Positions 50,812 through 59,492 of a stretch of DNA of 64,000 nt are shown here, piece by piece. The stretch spans positions 372,001 through 436,000 of the forward strand of contig NZ_CP126625.1 in assembly GCF_030219325.1 (NCBI RefSeq), in the 5' to 3' direction. Made by a program: the position numbers and the translations under genes. Every line of letters starts with the position of its first letter. Positions within the stretch are counted from its first letter, which is position 1. The stretch is from Geothrix sp. (GTDB lineage Bacteria > Acidobacteriota > Holophagae > Holophagales > Holophagaceae). A model generated the notes under the pieces. It saw only the letters and a program-made list of their open reading frames with translations, searched no databases and was not told the origin of the DNA.

Positions 50812-51054
50812 ATGAGCGAAGGATTCCCGAAAGTCGCGGCCAAGATCCCGGCGGTGCTGGATCTGGAGCCTGGAACCTACTTCTGGTGCGCCTGCGGCCT
50901 CAGCGCCAAGCAGCCCTTCTGCGACGGTTCCCACAAGGTCTGCGACCTGCGCCCCCTGAAGGTGGAAATCACGGAGGCCGGCAAGAAGGCCCTCTGCCAG
51001 TGCAAGCACACCAAGACCGCCCCTTTCTGCGATGGGAGCCACTGCGCCCTTTGA
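50812..51054 (+). CDS. CDGSH iron-sulfur domain protein with two sites
   Basis: An 80-residue protein with two 2Fe-2S binding motifs: CACGLSAKQPFCDGSH (residues 26-41) and CQCKHTKTAPFCDGSH (residues 62-77). Each has the 3-Cys-1-His ligand set of mitoNEET-like proteins. No signal peptide or membrane segment is present. Likely a redox or cluster-transfer protein. The ATG at 50812 has AGAGGT upstream. Confidence 0.93.
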   Translation: MSEGFPKVAAKIPAVLDLEPGTYFWCACGLSAKQPFCDGSHKVCDLRPLKVEITEAGKKALCQCKHTKTAPFCDGSHCAL

Positions 51055-51153
51055 GGCCACTGGACCGGATTTGGTCGTGATGGGGGGCACCGGGTTTACC
51101 GGCGCCTCCCATCTTCGTTTACGGCTAAACTGAGCCCTCATGCGAGCGCGCCC

Positions 51154-51729
51154 ATGAATCATCCCCAGCCTCCCGAGACCTCGAATGAACCCCTGGCCCC
51201 GGGCCAGCGGCTGCCCGAATCCGAGCGCAGAGAGTTCAGCCCTGAAGCCATCGCCGAGATCCAGGCGATCATGGCCAAGTATCCGGACAAGCTCGCGGCC
51301 ACCCTGCCGGCTCTGCACATCGCGCAGCGCGAGTTCGGCTTCGTGAGCCTGTCGGCCATGAAGGCCGTGGCCAAGGCCATCGGCATTCCCGAGGGCCACG
51401 TCTTCGGCGTCGCCACCTTCTACACCATGTACCAGAAGGCGCCCGTCGGCAGGTACCACTTCTCGGTCTGCACCAACATCAGCTGCGCCCTGCGCGGCGC
51501 CGCCCAGCTGCTGGAGAAGGTCTGCGAGAAGACCGGCGTGAAGCCAGGCGCGGGCCCCAGCCCCGACGGCATGTGGAGCGTGGAGGAGGTGGAGTGCCTG
51601 GCCGGCTGCGGCGTGGCGCCCTGCGTCCAGGTGAACCACGACGTCTACGACGAGCTGGTGGACGAGCAGAAGCTCATTGAAGTCATGGAAGCCTGCAAGC
51701 GCGGCGAATACCGCCCCTGGGCGCAGTGA
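51154..51729 (+). CDS. nuoE: NADH-quinone oxidoreductase subunit E
   Basis: A 191-residue thioredoxin-fold subunit carrying 2Fe-2S cluster N1a. The four ligands are in CTNISC and CLAGCGVAPC. The run GVATFYTMYQKAPVGRYH is typical. The N-terminal 30 residues are Pro-rich. It is separated from nuoD by about 3.1 kb of unrelated genes, and followed by nuoF after 13 bases. Confidence 0.95.
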   Translation: MNHPQPPETSNEPLAPGQRLPESERREFSPEAIAEIQAIMAKYPDKLAATLPALHIAQREFGFVSLSAMKAVAKAIGIPEGHVFGVATFYTMYQKAPVGRYHFSVCTNISCALRGAAQLLEKVCEKTGVKPGAGPSPDGMWSVEEVECLAGCGVAPCVQVNHDVYDELVDEQKLIEVMEACKRGEYRPWAQ

Positions 51730-51742
51730 GCGGAGACGAGAC

Positions 51743-53113
51743 ATGGCAGCCATCCGCACCAAGCCTGATCACCACACCTACACCTTCCCCGGCTTCGGCT
51801 CGGAGAAGTTCCCGAACCTGCTGCTCCGGGGCGCGGGCGACCTGAACAACTGGCACCTGAAGGTCTACGAGCAGCAGCACGAAGGCTACGTGGCCATGAA
51901 GGCCGCGCTGAAGATGGAACCCGTGGCCGTGACCGAGGAGGTCAAGACCTCGGGCCTCCGGGGCCGCGGCGGCGCAGGCTTTCCCTGCGGCCTCAAGTGG
52001 TCCTTCATGCCCAAGGACACGGCGGACCGCAAGTTCACCCGCTACCTGGTCTGCAACGCCGACGAAGGCGAGCCCGGCACCTTCAAGGACCGCGTCATCC
52101 TCGAATACAACCCGCACCAGTTGATCGAAGGCATGATCATCGGCGGCTGGGCCATGCAGTGCGTGACCGGCTACGTCTACGTTCGCGGCGAGTTCCTCTG
52201 GCTCATCGAGAAGCTCGAGGCCGCCATCCAGGAAGCCCGCGATGCCGGCTACCTCGGCAAGAACATCCTCGGCACCGGCTGGGACTACGACATCCTCGTG
52301 CACCGCGGCGCGGGCGCCTACATCTGTGGCGAGGAGACGGCCCTGCTGAACTCGCTGGAGGGCCGCCGCGGCGAGCCCCGCGTGAAGCCGCCCTTCCCGG
52401 CGGCCAAGGGCGCCTTCGGCCAGCCCACCACCATCAACAACGTGGAGACCCTGGCTGCGGTACCGCCCATCATGCGCATGGGCGGCGCCGAGTACGCCAA
52501 GATCGGCTCCCCCAAGAACTCCGGCACCCGCATCTTTGGCGTCAGCGGCCACGTGAAGCGCCCGGGCATCTACGAGCTGCCCATGGGCACGCCCATGAAT
52601 TTCCTGGTGGAGGAGCTTTGCGGCGGCTCCAGCACCGGCCGGAAGATCAAGGCCATCATCCCCGGCGGCGCCAGCTGCCCCATGCTGGACGAGAAGGATT
52701 TCGACGTCCCAATGGACTTCGACAACCTGAGGGCCCGGGGCTCCATGGGCGGCTCCGGCGGTCTCATCGTCATGGACGAGGACACCTGCATCGTGCAGGC
52801 CACCCTGCGGCTCATCCGCTTCTATGCGCACGAGAGCTGCGGCCAGTGCACGCCCTGCCGCGAGGGCTGCAACTGGATGGAGATGATCCTGTACCGCATC
52901 GAGCACGGCGAAGGAAAGATGGAGGACCTGGACCTGCTGGCCAGCCTCACGCCGCGCATCGGTATGCGCACGCTCTGCCCCCTGGGCGATGCGGCCTGCG
53001 GTCCCATGGACTCGGCGCTGCAGAAGTTCCGCCACGAGTTCGAGCATCACATCACCCACAAGACCTGCTACGCCACGGGCTCGCGCCTGCTGTCGAAGGT
53101 GGGGGCACACTAG
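51743..53113 (+). CDS. nuoF: NADH-quinone oxidoreductase subunit F
   Basis: The 456-residue NADH- and FMN-binding subunit. The FMN/NADH site is GLRGRGGAGFPCGLKWSF and CNADEGEPGTFKDR; the 4Fe-4S N3 ligands are in ESCGQCTPCREGC and a Cys in RTLCPLGDAA. The ATG at 51743 follows nuoE. No nuoG is found after it in the window. Confidence 0.96.
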   Translation: MAAIRTKPDHHTYTFPGFGSEKFPNLLLRGAGDLNNWHLKVYEQQHEGYVAMKAALKMEPVAVTEEVKTSGLRGRGGAGFPCGLKWSFMPKDTADRKFTRYLVCNADEGEPGTFKDRVILEYNPHQLIEGMIIGGWAMQCVTGYVYVRGEFLWLIEKLEAAIQEARDAGYLGKNILGTGWDYDILVHRGAGAYICGEETALLNSLEGRRGEPRVKPPFPAAKGAFGQPTTINNVETLAAVPPIMRMGGAEYAKIGSPKNSGTRIFGVSGHVKRPGIYELPMGTPMNFLVEELCGGSSTGRKIKAIIPGGASCPMLDEKDFDVPMDFDNLRARGSMGGSGGLIVMDEDTCIVQATLRLIRFYAHESCGQCTPCREGCNWMEMILYRIEHGEGKMEDLDLLASLTPRIGMRTLCPLGDAACGPMDSALQKFRHEFEHHITHKTCYATGSRLLSKVGAH

Positions 53114-53132
53114 GCTTTGCCGTTCCCTATCT

Positions 53133-53165
53133 CCGAAAATGGGCGCCGATGGCGCCCATTTTCGG
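53133..53165. terminator. 15-bp perfect hairpin after nuoF
   Basis: CCGAAAATGGGCGCC (53133-53147), loop GAT, GGCGCCCATTTTCGG (53151-53165). The T-run is inside the stem, and no T-tract follows. It sits between nuoF and the phosphatase gene, so nuoEF transcription probably ends here. Confidence 0.65.
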
Positions 53166-53183
53166 AACAGGAGGAAGGACCTC

Positions 53184-54527
53184 ATGCGTTGGCTGCTGCC
53201 CCTATTCCTCGCCTTCTGCCTGCAGGCCCAGGAGGTCTTCCTGGTGCAGCCCTACCTGCAGCTGGGCGACGCGCCCAAGGTGGCGGCCCGGGAGCGGCTG
53301 GACCTGCTCTGGCACGCGGGGGACGAGGAGGCTGCCTGGTCCGTGGAGGTGCGCGGCACCAAGGGCTGGACGGTCCAGTCCCCGCCCGCCTTCCGTCGGC
53401 TGGAGGCCCCGCCCCTGGCCCCCCACCGGGTTTACCGGGTCACGCTCCGGAACCTGCCGCCGGGCTCTGCCGTCCCCTACCGCGTGAAACGCCAGGGCAA
53501 GGTGGTGTTCGAGGCCGAGGCCCAGACCCGCAAGCCGGGCGCCCACCGCATGGTCGTCTTCGGGGACGCGGCCGATGGATCAAGGGACCAGTCGGCCATC
53601 GCCAAGGCGGTGCTGGCGGCTCAGCCCGACGCGGTCTTCATCACCGGGGACCTGGTCTATGGCCGGGGCCGCGCTTCCGAGTACCGCGCCCACTTCTTCC
53701 CGGTCTACAACGGCGAGGCGGCGCCCCTGATGCGCCGCACGCCCTTCCTGGGCGTGGTGGGCAACCACGACGTGCCCTTCGCCGGCTTTCCCGACGCCTC
53801 GGCCTACTTCGCCTACTGGTCCCAGCCTCTGAACGGACCTGCCCTGCAGCCCGGTGCGAAGAACGCCGCGCCGGTGAAGGCCGGGGTGCACGATGCCATC
53901 GTGGCGGCCTCAGGTCCGGCTTTCCCCCGCATGGCCAGCTTCAGCTTCGACTACGGACAGGTCCATTGGACGGTGCTGGATTCCAACGGCTACGCGGACT
54001 GGGACAGCCCCCCACTGAGGGCCTGGCTGGAGGCCGACCTCCGGGCCGCCAAGGGGGCCGCCTGGCGCATCGTGGCCCTGCACCATCCGCTCTTCCAGAG
54101 CGCGCGGAGCCACTCCGACGACCAGTGGATGCGGCCCATCAGCCCGCTCCTCGAGAAGTACGGCGTGGACCTGGTGCTGGCGGGGCACGTGCACAACTAC
54201 CAGCGCACGGCGCCGCTGCGCTTCCAGCCCACCCAGGTCGGTTTGCGCGGCAAGCCAGTGGTGGGCGAGTTCACGGTGGACGAGGCCTTTGACGGCAGGA
54301 CGGTCACCCGGGCCAGGGGGCCCATCCACGTCGTCACCGGCGCCGGGGGCGCCGAGCTCTACGACCCCTGGCAGACCGACGCCAAGGCCAGCTGGCAACC
54401 CTGGACCCGCGCCTTCGTCTCCGACAAGCACTCCTTCACGGTGCTGGACGTGGCCGCGAAGACCCTCACGCTGCGCCAGCTCGATGCCGAGGGCCGGGAA
54501 CTGGATGCCATCACGCTGACGAAATAG
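53184..54527 (+). CDS. Secreted purple-acid-phosphatase-like metallophosphoesterase
   Basis: The 447-residue protein has a signal peptide, an N-terminal strand-rich domain and a calcineurin-like domain with metal motifs VFGDAADGS, FITGDLVYG, GNHDVPF, ALHHPLF and GHVHNYQR. The layout is of purple acid phosphatases. The ATG at 53184 has AGGAGGAAGG upstream. It probably releases phosphate outside the cytosol. Confidence 0.9.
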   Translation: MRWLLPLFLAFCLQAQEVFLVQPYLQLGDAPKVAARERLDLLWHAGDEEAAWSVEVRGTKGWTVQSPPAFRRLEAPPLAPHRVYRVTLRNLPPGSAVPYRVKRQGKVVFEAEAQTRKPGAHRMVVFGDAADGSRDQSAIAKAVLAAQPDAVFITGDLVYGRGRASEYRAHFFPVYNGEAAPLMRRTPFLGVVGNHDVPFAGFPDASAYFAYWSQPLNGPALQPGAKNAAPVKAGVHDAIVAASGPAFPRMASFSFDYGQVHWTVLDSNGYADWDSPPLRAWLEADLRAAKGAAWRIVALHHPLFQSARSHSDDQWMRPISPLLEKYGVDLVLAGHVHNYQRTAPLRFQPTQVGLRGKPVVGEFTVDEAFDGRTVTRARGPIHVVTGAGGAELYDPWQTDAKASWQPWTRAFVSDKHSFTVLDVAAKTLTLRQLDAEGRELDAITLTK

Positions 54528-54546
54528 CCGCCGCGGCCGACGGGCC

Positions 54547-54918
54547 TCAGAGCGGCCGGAGCTGCTCGGCGACGGAGCGGGTCCGCTCGGTGACCTCCGT
54601 GCCGGTGTGCAGGGTGGACTTTCGCTCGATGAGCAGGAGGTGGCATTCCTGCTCGGCCACCGGGTTGTGGCGGACACCCTTGGGGACGACGAACATCTCG
54701 CCTTCGTCCAGCTCCACGGACCTGTCCTCCAGTTCGATGCGGAGGTGGCCCTTGAGCACGAGGAACAGCTCGTCCTCCGCCTCATGGCTGTGCCACACCA
54801 GCGACCCCTGTACCTTGGCCACCTTGATGTAGGCCTCATCCACCTCACCCACCACCCGCGGCGACCAGAGCTCCGTCAGCGAAGCCGCGACCTGCCTGGG
54901 GGAGACGACGTTGGGCAT
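54547..54918 (-). CDS. Cupin-domain protein
   Basis: A 123-residue single-domain cupin: SLVWHSHEAEDELFLVLKG (metal His-His-Glu) and the second motif GEMFVVPKGVRHNPVA with the last His. All four usual metal ligands are present. The ATG at 54918 has AAGGAG upstream. Substrate unknown. The 280 bases before it (54919-55198) hold nothing that I recognise. Confidence 0.85.
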   Translation of the reverse strand: MPNVVSPRQVAASLTELWSPRVVGEVDEAYIKVAKVQGSLVWHSHEAEDELFLVLKGHLRIELEDRSVELDEGEMFVVPKGVRHNPVAEQECHLLLIERKSTLHTGTEVTERTRSVAEQLRPL

Positions 54919-55198
54919 GGGAGGCTCCTTGGGGGCTGACGAATGCACTCGGCCCGATCCATTGACAATGAAGCGTCGAGCGAACCCTCAGCGACGTTCG
55001 TACTCTACGCCCAACAAGGAGCAGAACACCTTCTTCAACCAGGCGTACGGGACAAGGATGATGCCCCAGAACCGACTCTGGCGGCGGAGGTCGGCCCATC
55101 GCTTCCGGCGATCATGAAAGCCGACGCTGAATTGTGAAACATGCTGCTTCCGGCGATTCATGGGGAGCCTGCCCGGGTCATGGAGGAAGCCACCGCCG

Positions 55199-55696
55199 CT
55201 ACTTTCCGAAGGTGATCGAATAGGTCAGGGGCTTGGGCAGCTGGGGGCTCTTCACGGTGGCAGTCATGGTGAGGGACTTGCCGTCGGGGCTCAGCTTGAA
55301 CAGGTTGGTGCGCTCGCCTTCGTCGTTCTTGAAGGTCTGGATGAGCTGGTCCTTGCTGACCTGGGCGGCCACCTGGAACTTGTCGCCGTCCTCGCGGGTC
55401 CAGGGGGCGGACTTGCCGTCGGGGGGCATGTGGATGGCATCGCGCTCGTCCAGCTTGATGAGCACTTCCCTGTCCGTGATGGTGATGACGACCTTTCGGT
55501 AGGCGGGGTTCAGCTTGGTGAGCCGGCCCCGGGCGATGGGGCGCTTGATGAAGTTCATGTCCGCCACGGTGCTGTTGATGGCCGCCGCGATGTCATCGGC
55601 CCGCACCTGGCTCCAGGTGCCGGACAGGGAGCCGTCCTGCGCGACGAGGGACAGGGCCGCGAAAGCGGGGACAAGGAACAGCCGGGCTGAACGCAT
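55199..55696 (-). CDS. Exported protein of unknown function
   Basis: A 165-residue protein with a signal peptide ending LVAQD, then GTWSQVRADDIAAAI and a strand-rich region with FKLSPDGKSLTMTATV, lipocalin-like in character. The C-terminus YSITFGK is aromatic. No family recognised. It shares strand with argF upstream. Confidence 0.6.
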   Translation of the reverse strand: MRSARLFLVPAFAALSLVAQDGSLSGTWSQVRADDIAAAINSTVADMNFIKRPIARGRLTKLNPAYRKVVITITDREVLIKLDERDAIHMPPDGKSAPWTREDGDKFQVAAQVSKDQLIQTFKNDEGERTNLFKLSPDGKSLTMTATVKSPQLPKPLTYSITFGK

Positions 55697-55740
55697 GGGA
55701 TCTCCGTGGGGTGGGTGGTCCCAACCATAGCACTTCCCAA

Positions 55741-55774
55741 CGCAGAATTGGCCCCGTCCGGGGCCAATTCTGCG
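55741..55774. terminator. 15-bp perfect hairpin after ornithine carbamoyltransferase
   Basis: Arms CGCAGAATTGGCCCC and GGGGCCAATTCTGCG around GTCC, 16 bases after the argF stop on the minus strand. No T-tract. It has the same style as the hairpin after nuoF. Confidence 0.65.
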
Positions 55775-55789
55775 CGAGTGGGAAACGAA

Positions 55790-56782
55790 TCAGCCGATGG
55801 TCGCCACCATGACCGCCTTGATGGTGTGCATGCGGTTCTCGGCCTCGTCGAAGACCACGCTGTGGCGGCTGCGGAAGACCTCGTCGGTGACTTCGCGGAT
55901 GTCGTGGCCCTGGGCCTTCATCTCCTTGGCCAGCTTGGTCTCGAAGTCGTGGAAGGCGGGCAGGCAGTGGAGGAACTTCACGTCGGCGTTGCCGGTCTTC
56001 TGGATCATCTCCATGGTGACCTTGAAGGGGGTGAGCAGCTTCACGCGGGCGGGGATCTGGTCCTCCTCGCCCATGCTGGCCCACACGTCGGTGTAGATGA
56101 CGTCGGCGCCCTTCACGGCCTCATCGACGTTGTCGGTGACCTCGATGGTGGCGCCGGTGAGCTGGGCGGCCTCGCGGGCGGCGGCGAGCACGGCCGGATC
56201 GGGGGCCAGCTCCTTGGGGCCCAGGGCCACCATGTGCATGCCGGTCTTGGCGGCACCGTACATCAGGGCGTAGCTCATGTTGTTGCGGATGTCGCCGCAG
56301 AACACCAGCTTCACCTTGTGCAGGGGCTTGGCCACGTGCTCTTCGATGGTGAGGAAGTCGGCCAGGATCTGGGTGGGGTGGTCGGTGTCCGTGAGGCCGT
56401 TCCACACGGGCACGCCGCTGTGCTTCGCCAGGGCTTCCACCACTTCCTGCTTGTAGCCGCGGTACTCGATGCCGTCATAGAAGCGGCCCAGCACCTTGGC
56501 GCTGTCCTCGATGGATTCCTTTTTGCCCACCTGGGAGCTCGCGCTGTCCAGGAAGGTCACGTGGGCGCCTTCCTCGAGGGCGCCGACTTCGAAGGCGCAG
56601 CGGGTGCGGGTGCTGGTCTTCTCGAAGAGCAGCACGATGTTCTTACCCTTGAGCAGGTAGTTGAACACGCCCATGCGCTTTTTGGCCTTCAGGTCCCGGG
56701 AGAGATCCAGGAGGTAGCGCACCTCCTCCGGGGAGAAGTCCATGAGTGTGAGAAAGCTGCGACCTTTGAGATTGACGGCCAT
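55790..56782 (-). CDS. argF: Ornithine carbamoyltransferase
   Basis: Makes citrulline from ornithine and carbamoyl phosphate. Signatures in the 330-residue protein: carbamoyl-phosphate loop [22 protein letters not shown], the ornithine-site [10 protein letters not shown], and [10 protein letters not shown] near the N-terminus. The motif set is full. The ATG at 56782 was chosen because the longer frame has no conserved residues. No other arg gene is adjacent, so biosynthetic versus catabolic use cannot be told. Confidence 0.95.
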   Translation of the reverse strand: MAVNLKGRSFLTLMDFSPEEVRYLLDLSRDLKAKKRMGVFNYLLKGKNIVLLFEKTSTRTRCAFEVGALEEGAHVTFLDSASSQVGKKESIEDSAKVLGRFYDGIEYRGYKQEVVEALAKHSGVPVWNGLTDTDHPTQILADFLTIEEHVAKPLHKVKLVFCGDIRNNMSYALMYGAAKTGMHMVALGPKELAPDPAVLAAAREAAQLTGATIEVTDNVDEAVKGADVIYTDVWASMGEEDQIPARVKLLTPFKVTMEMIQKTGNADVKFLHCLPAFHDFETKLAKEMKAQGHDIREVTDEVFRSRHSVVFDEAENRMHTIKAVMVATIG

Positions 56783-56867
56783 GTGGTCCTCCGGAACAGG
56801 TGTAGGGCCCAGAGTAGCGCTGAGCCCTCGGCCCAGCGCTTTGAAAACACCATGTGGGGCCTGGGAT

Positions 56868-57209
56868 TTACAAAGCGTCAGGGGTCGGCTCGAACTCCAT
56901 GAGCAGCTGACCCTTGGTGACCGTCTCGCCGGGGGCCACATGGACGACTTTCACCGTGACGTCGTCGTGGGCGGTGATGTGGTTCTGCATCTTCATGGCC
57001 TCGAGGATCAGGAGGTCCTGGCCCCGGCGGATCCGGTCCCCGGGCCGCACGATGGGCTCGAGGATGAGGCCCGGGATGATGGCCGTGAGGCGGCTGGGAT
57101 CCTTGGGCTGGTAGGGCTTGCGGTGGGCGTACTTCTTGGTGAGGGTGGTTTCGTACACCGTGTCGTTCAGGCTGATCGTCTGGCGGGCGGGCTTCTGGGC
57201 GGGGGTCAT
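56868..57209 (-). CDS. Biotin carboxyl carrier protein
   Basis: A 113-residue protein with the biotin-acceptor motif LEAMKMQN in a lipoyl-like fold ([17 protein letters not shown] before it, [13 protein letters not shown] after it). A basic/polar N-terminus of about 40 residues precedes the domain. It lies 41 bases after the carboxyltransferase gene. No biotin carboxylase gene is visible in the window. Confidence 0.88.
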   Translation of the reverse strand: MTPAQKPARQTISLNDTVYETTLTKKYAHRKPYQPKDPSRLTAIIPGLILEPIVRPGDRIRRGQDLLILEAMKMQNHITAHDDVTVKVVHVAPGETVTKGQLLMEFEPTPDAL

Positions 57210-57250
57210 GGCATCTCGGCAGGGAGGGGCGGTCAGGGGTGGGGTGGGCC

Positions 57251-58792
57251 TCAGAAGGGCGGCACGCCGTGCTTCCGGCCCGGCCGGAGCTCCTGCTTTT
57301 CGGCGCTGATCTCCAGGGCGTGCAGCAGGAAGTCCCGGGTCTGGTGGGGCGCGATGACCGCGTCCACGTGCCCGTTGGCGGCGGCCACGTAGGGGCTGGC
57401 GAACTTCTCGGTGTATTCCTTGACCTTCTCCCGGCGGAAGGCCTCGGGATCCGCGGCGGCGGCGATCTCGCCCTTGAAAATGATGTTGGCCGCGCCCTCG
57501 GGGCCCATGACGGCGATCTCGGCGCAGGGCCAGGCGAAGACGAAGTCGGCGCCCAGGTGCCGCGAGCACATGGCGATGTAGCCGCCACCGTAGGCCTTGC
57601 GCAGGATGACGGTGATCTTGGGCACCGTGGCCTCGCTGTAGGCGTAGAGCAGCTTGGCGCCGTGGCGGATGACGCCCGCGTGCTCCTGGTCGATGCCCGG
57701 CAGGTAGCCCGGCAGGTCCACGAAGGTGACCAGGGGGATGTTGAAGGCGTCGCAGAAGCGGATGAAGCGGGCGGCCTTGTCGGAGCTGTCCACGTCCAGC
57801 ACGCCCGCCAGCACCTTGGGCTGGTTGGCGACCATGCCCACGGTGCGCCCGTCCATGCGGGCGAAGCCCACCACGATGTTGGCCGCCCAGAGGGCCTGGA
57901 CCTCCATGAAGTCGGAGCCGTCGCACACGGCGCGGATCACGTCCCGGACGTCATAGGGCTTGTTGGATTCCGCCGGGATGATGTGCTCCAGGCCGATCTC
58001 GCTGCGGGAGGGGATGACGCTGAAGGCATCGGCCTTCTTGCGGTTGTTCCAGGGGATGTAGGTGACCAGCCGCTTCACCTGCTCGAAGCACTCGGCCTCG
58101 CTCTGGGCGTAGAAGTGGGCGTTGCCCGTCAGCTCGGCCTGCACCCGGGCGCCGCCCAGGTTCTCCATGGAGATCTCCTCGCCCAGCACGGTCTTGATGA
58201 CCTCGGGTCCGGTGATGAACATCTTGGAGATCTTGTCCACGACGAACACGAAGTCCGTGAGGGCCGGGGAGTACACGGCGCCCCCGGCGCAGGGGCCCAG
58301 GATGATCGAGATCTGGGGGATGACGCCCGAGGCCAGGGTGTTGCGGTAGAAGATCTCGCCGTAGCCCGCCAGGGAGTTCACGCCCTCCTGGATGCGGGCG
58401 CCGCCCGAGTCGTTGATGCCGATGAGGGGGATGCCCAGCTTGATGGCGTGGTCCATGATCTTGGTGATCTTGCGGGCGTGGGCCAGACCCAGGGAGCCGC
58501 CGGCCACGGTGAAGTCCTGGGCGAAGATGGCCACGGGGTGGCCCAGGATGGTGCCCGTGCCGGTGATGACGCCGTCCCCGGGGAGCTGTTTCTTCTCCAT
58601 GCCGAAGTCGGAGCACTTGTGCTCCACGAAGAGGTCGTACTCGTGGAAGGAGTCCTGATCCAGGATGGCCGTGATGCGCTCCCGGGCCAGCAGCTTGCCC
58701 TGGGCCGCCTGCTTGGCAGCGGCCGCCGGGTGGGGCTCGGTGGCCTCGGCGTGCCGGACGGCGTGATCCTTCATCTTCTTGGGCAGGGACAT
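57251..58792 (-). CDS. Acyl-CoA carboxyltransferase (propionyl-/methylmalonyl-CoA type)
   Basis: A 513-residue carboxyltransferase with the N-terminal crotonase-like half (LPGDGVITGTG, GINDSGGARIQEGV, GPCAGGAVYSP) and the C-terminal half (VDLPGYLPGIDQEHAGVI, KAYGGGYIAMCSR, GPEGAANIIFK). It is closer to PccB/MmdA than to AccD because it has no zinc finger and joins both halves. With the biotin carrier it could be a propionyl-CoA carboxylase or a sodium-pumping methylmalonyl-CoA decarboxylase alpha subunit. Confidence 0.9.
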   Translation of the reverse strand: MSLPKKMKDHAVRHAEATEPHPAAAAKQAAQGKLLARERITAILDQDSFHEYDLFVEHKCSDFGMEKKQLPGDGVITGTGTILGHPVAIFAQDFTVAGGSLGLAHARKITKIMDHAIKLGIPLIGINDSGGARIQEGVNSLAGYGEIFYRNTLASGVIPQISIILGPCAGGAVYSPALTDFVFVVDKISKMFITGPEVIKTVLGEEISMENLGGARVQAELTGNAHFYAQSEAECFEQVKRLVTYIPWNNRKKADAFSVIPSRSEIGLEHIIPAESNKPYDVRDVIRAVCDGSDFMEVQALWAANIVVGFARMDGRTVGMVANQPKVLAGVLDVDSSDKAARFIRFCDAFNIPLVTFVDLPGYLPGIDQEHAGVIRHGAKLLYAYSEATVPKITVILRKAYGGGYIAMCSRHLGADFVFAWPCAEIAVMGPEGAANIIFKGEIAAAADPEAFRREKVKEYTEKFASPYVAAANGHVDAVIAPHQTRDFLLHALEISAEKQELRPGRKHGVPPF

Positions 58793-59010
58793 GGAAAATC
58801 CTCGAGGAGTTGTTTGAAGCGAGAGCCAGGACTGGCTTGAAGATAGTAAGATGACTCAAACATCTGAAATAAACTATGCCAGGGGGTGGTTGCGGCATTC
58901 ATCACGGTTCGGATGGACTTGGTCTCGGATTCACCCTGGCGTGCTCCCCGCTTCGCCTTATAGTCAGAACCACGATTCTCAATCCACCATGAAGGGCCCT
59001 GGAGGCGCAC

Positions 59011-59439
59011 ATGCGGCCACTGAAGCAGCTGATCGATGCCAAGCCGTCCACCGTCACGGTCGGGCCGGACGACACCGTGTTCTCGGCCCTGACGCTGCTC
59101 GCGCAGTTCGACATCGGCGCCCTCCTGGTGCTGGAGCAGGGCAAGCTCGTGGGGATCTTCTCGGAACGGGACTACGCCCGCAAGATCATCCTCAAGGGCA
59201 AGGCCTCCAAGGACACCCTGGTCCGGGAGATCATGAGCGAGAAGGTCAGTTGCGTGACGCTCAAGCAGTCTGTCGAGGAGTGCATGGCCCTCATGACCGA
59301 CAAGCGCGTCCGCCACCTGCCCGTGATCGGGCCGAACGAGGAGGTGCTGGGCATCCTCTCCATCGGTGACCTGGTGAAGGAGGTCATCTCCGACCAGAAG
59401 TTCACCATCGAGCAGCTGGTGTCCTACATCCAGAACTGA
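59011..59439 (+). CDS. Two-CBS-domain protein
   Basis: A 142-residue protein with two CBS repeats (VTVGPDDTVFSALTLLAQ to IFSERDYARKI, and CVTLKQSVEECMALMTDKR to GILSIGDLVKEV). CBS pairs bind adenine nucleotides and sense energy state. It has no other domain. The ATG at 59011 follows GGAGG. Target unknown. Confidence 0.92.
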   Translation: MRPLKQLIDAKPSTVTVGPDDTVFSALTLLAQFDIGALLVLEQGKLVGIFSERDYARKIILKGKASKDTLVREIMSEKVSCVTLKQSVEECMALMTDKRVRHLPVIGPNEEVLGILSIGDLVKEVISDQKFTIEQLVSYIQN

Positions 59440-59444
59440 CGCAA

Positions 59445-59470
59445 AAGGGCCCAGGCGATGCCGGGCCCTT
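59445..59470. terminator. Bidirectional terminator between the CBS and epimerase genes
   Basis: AAGGGCCC at 59445-59452 and GGGCCCTT at 59463-59470, with an inner GGC/GCC pair, between convergent genes. Confidence 0.7.
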
Positions 59471-59492
59471 GCTGCTTTCGGATGGGGGCGCC

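Noticed and set aside
54919-55198. Short frames on both strands between the cupin and the exported protein
   Set aside because: No ribosome site, no recognisable domain; could be a decayed element, but I cannot show it.
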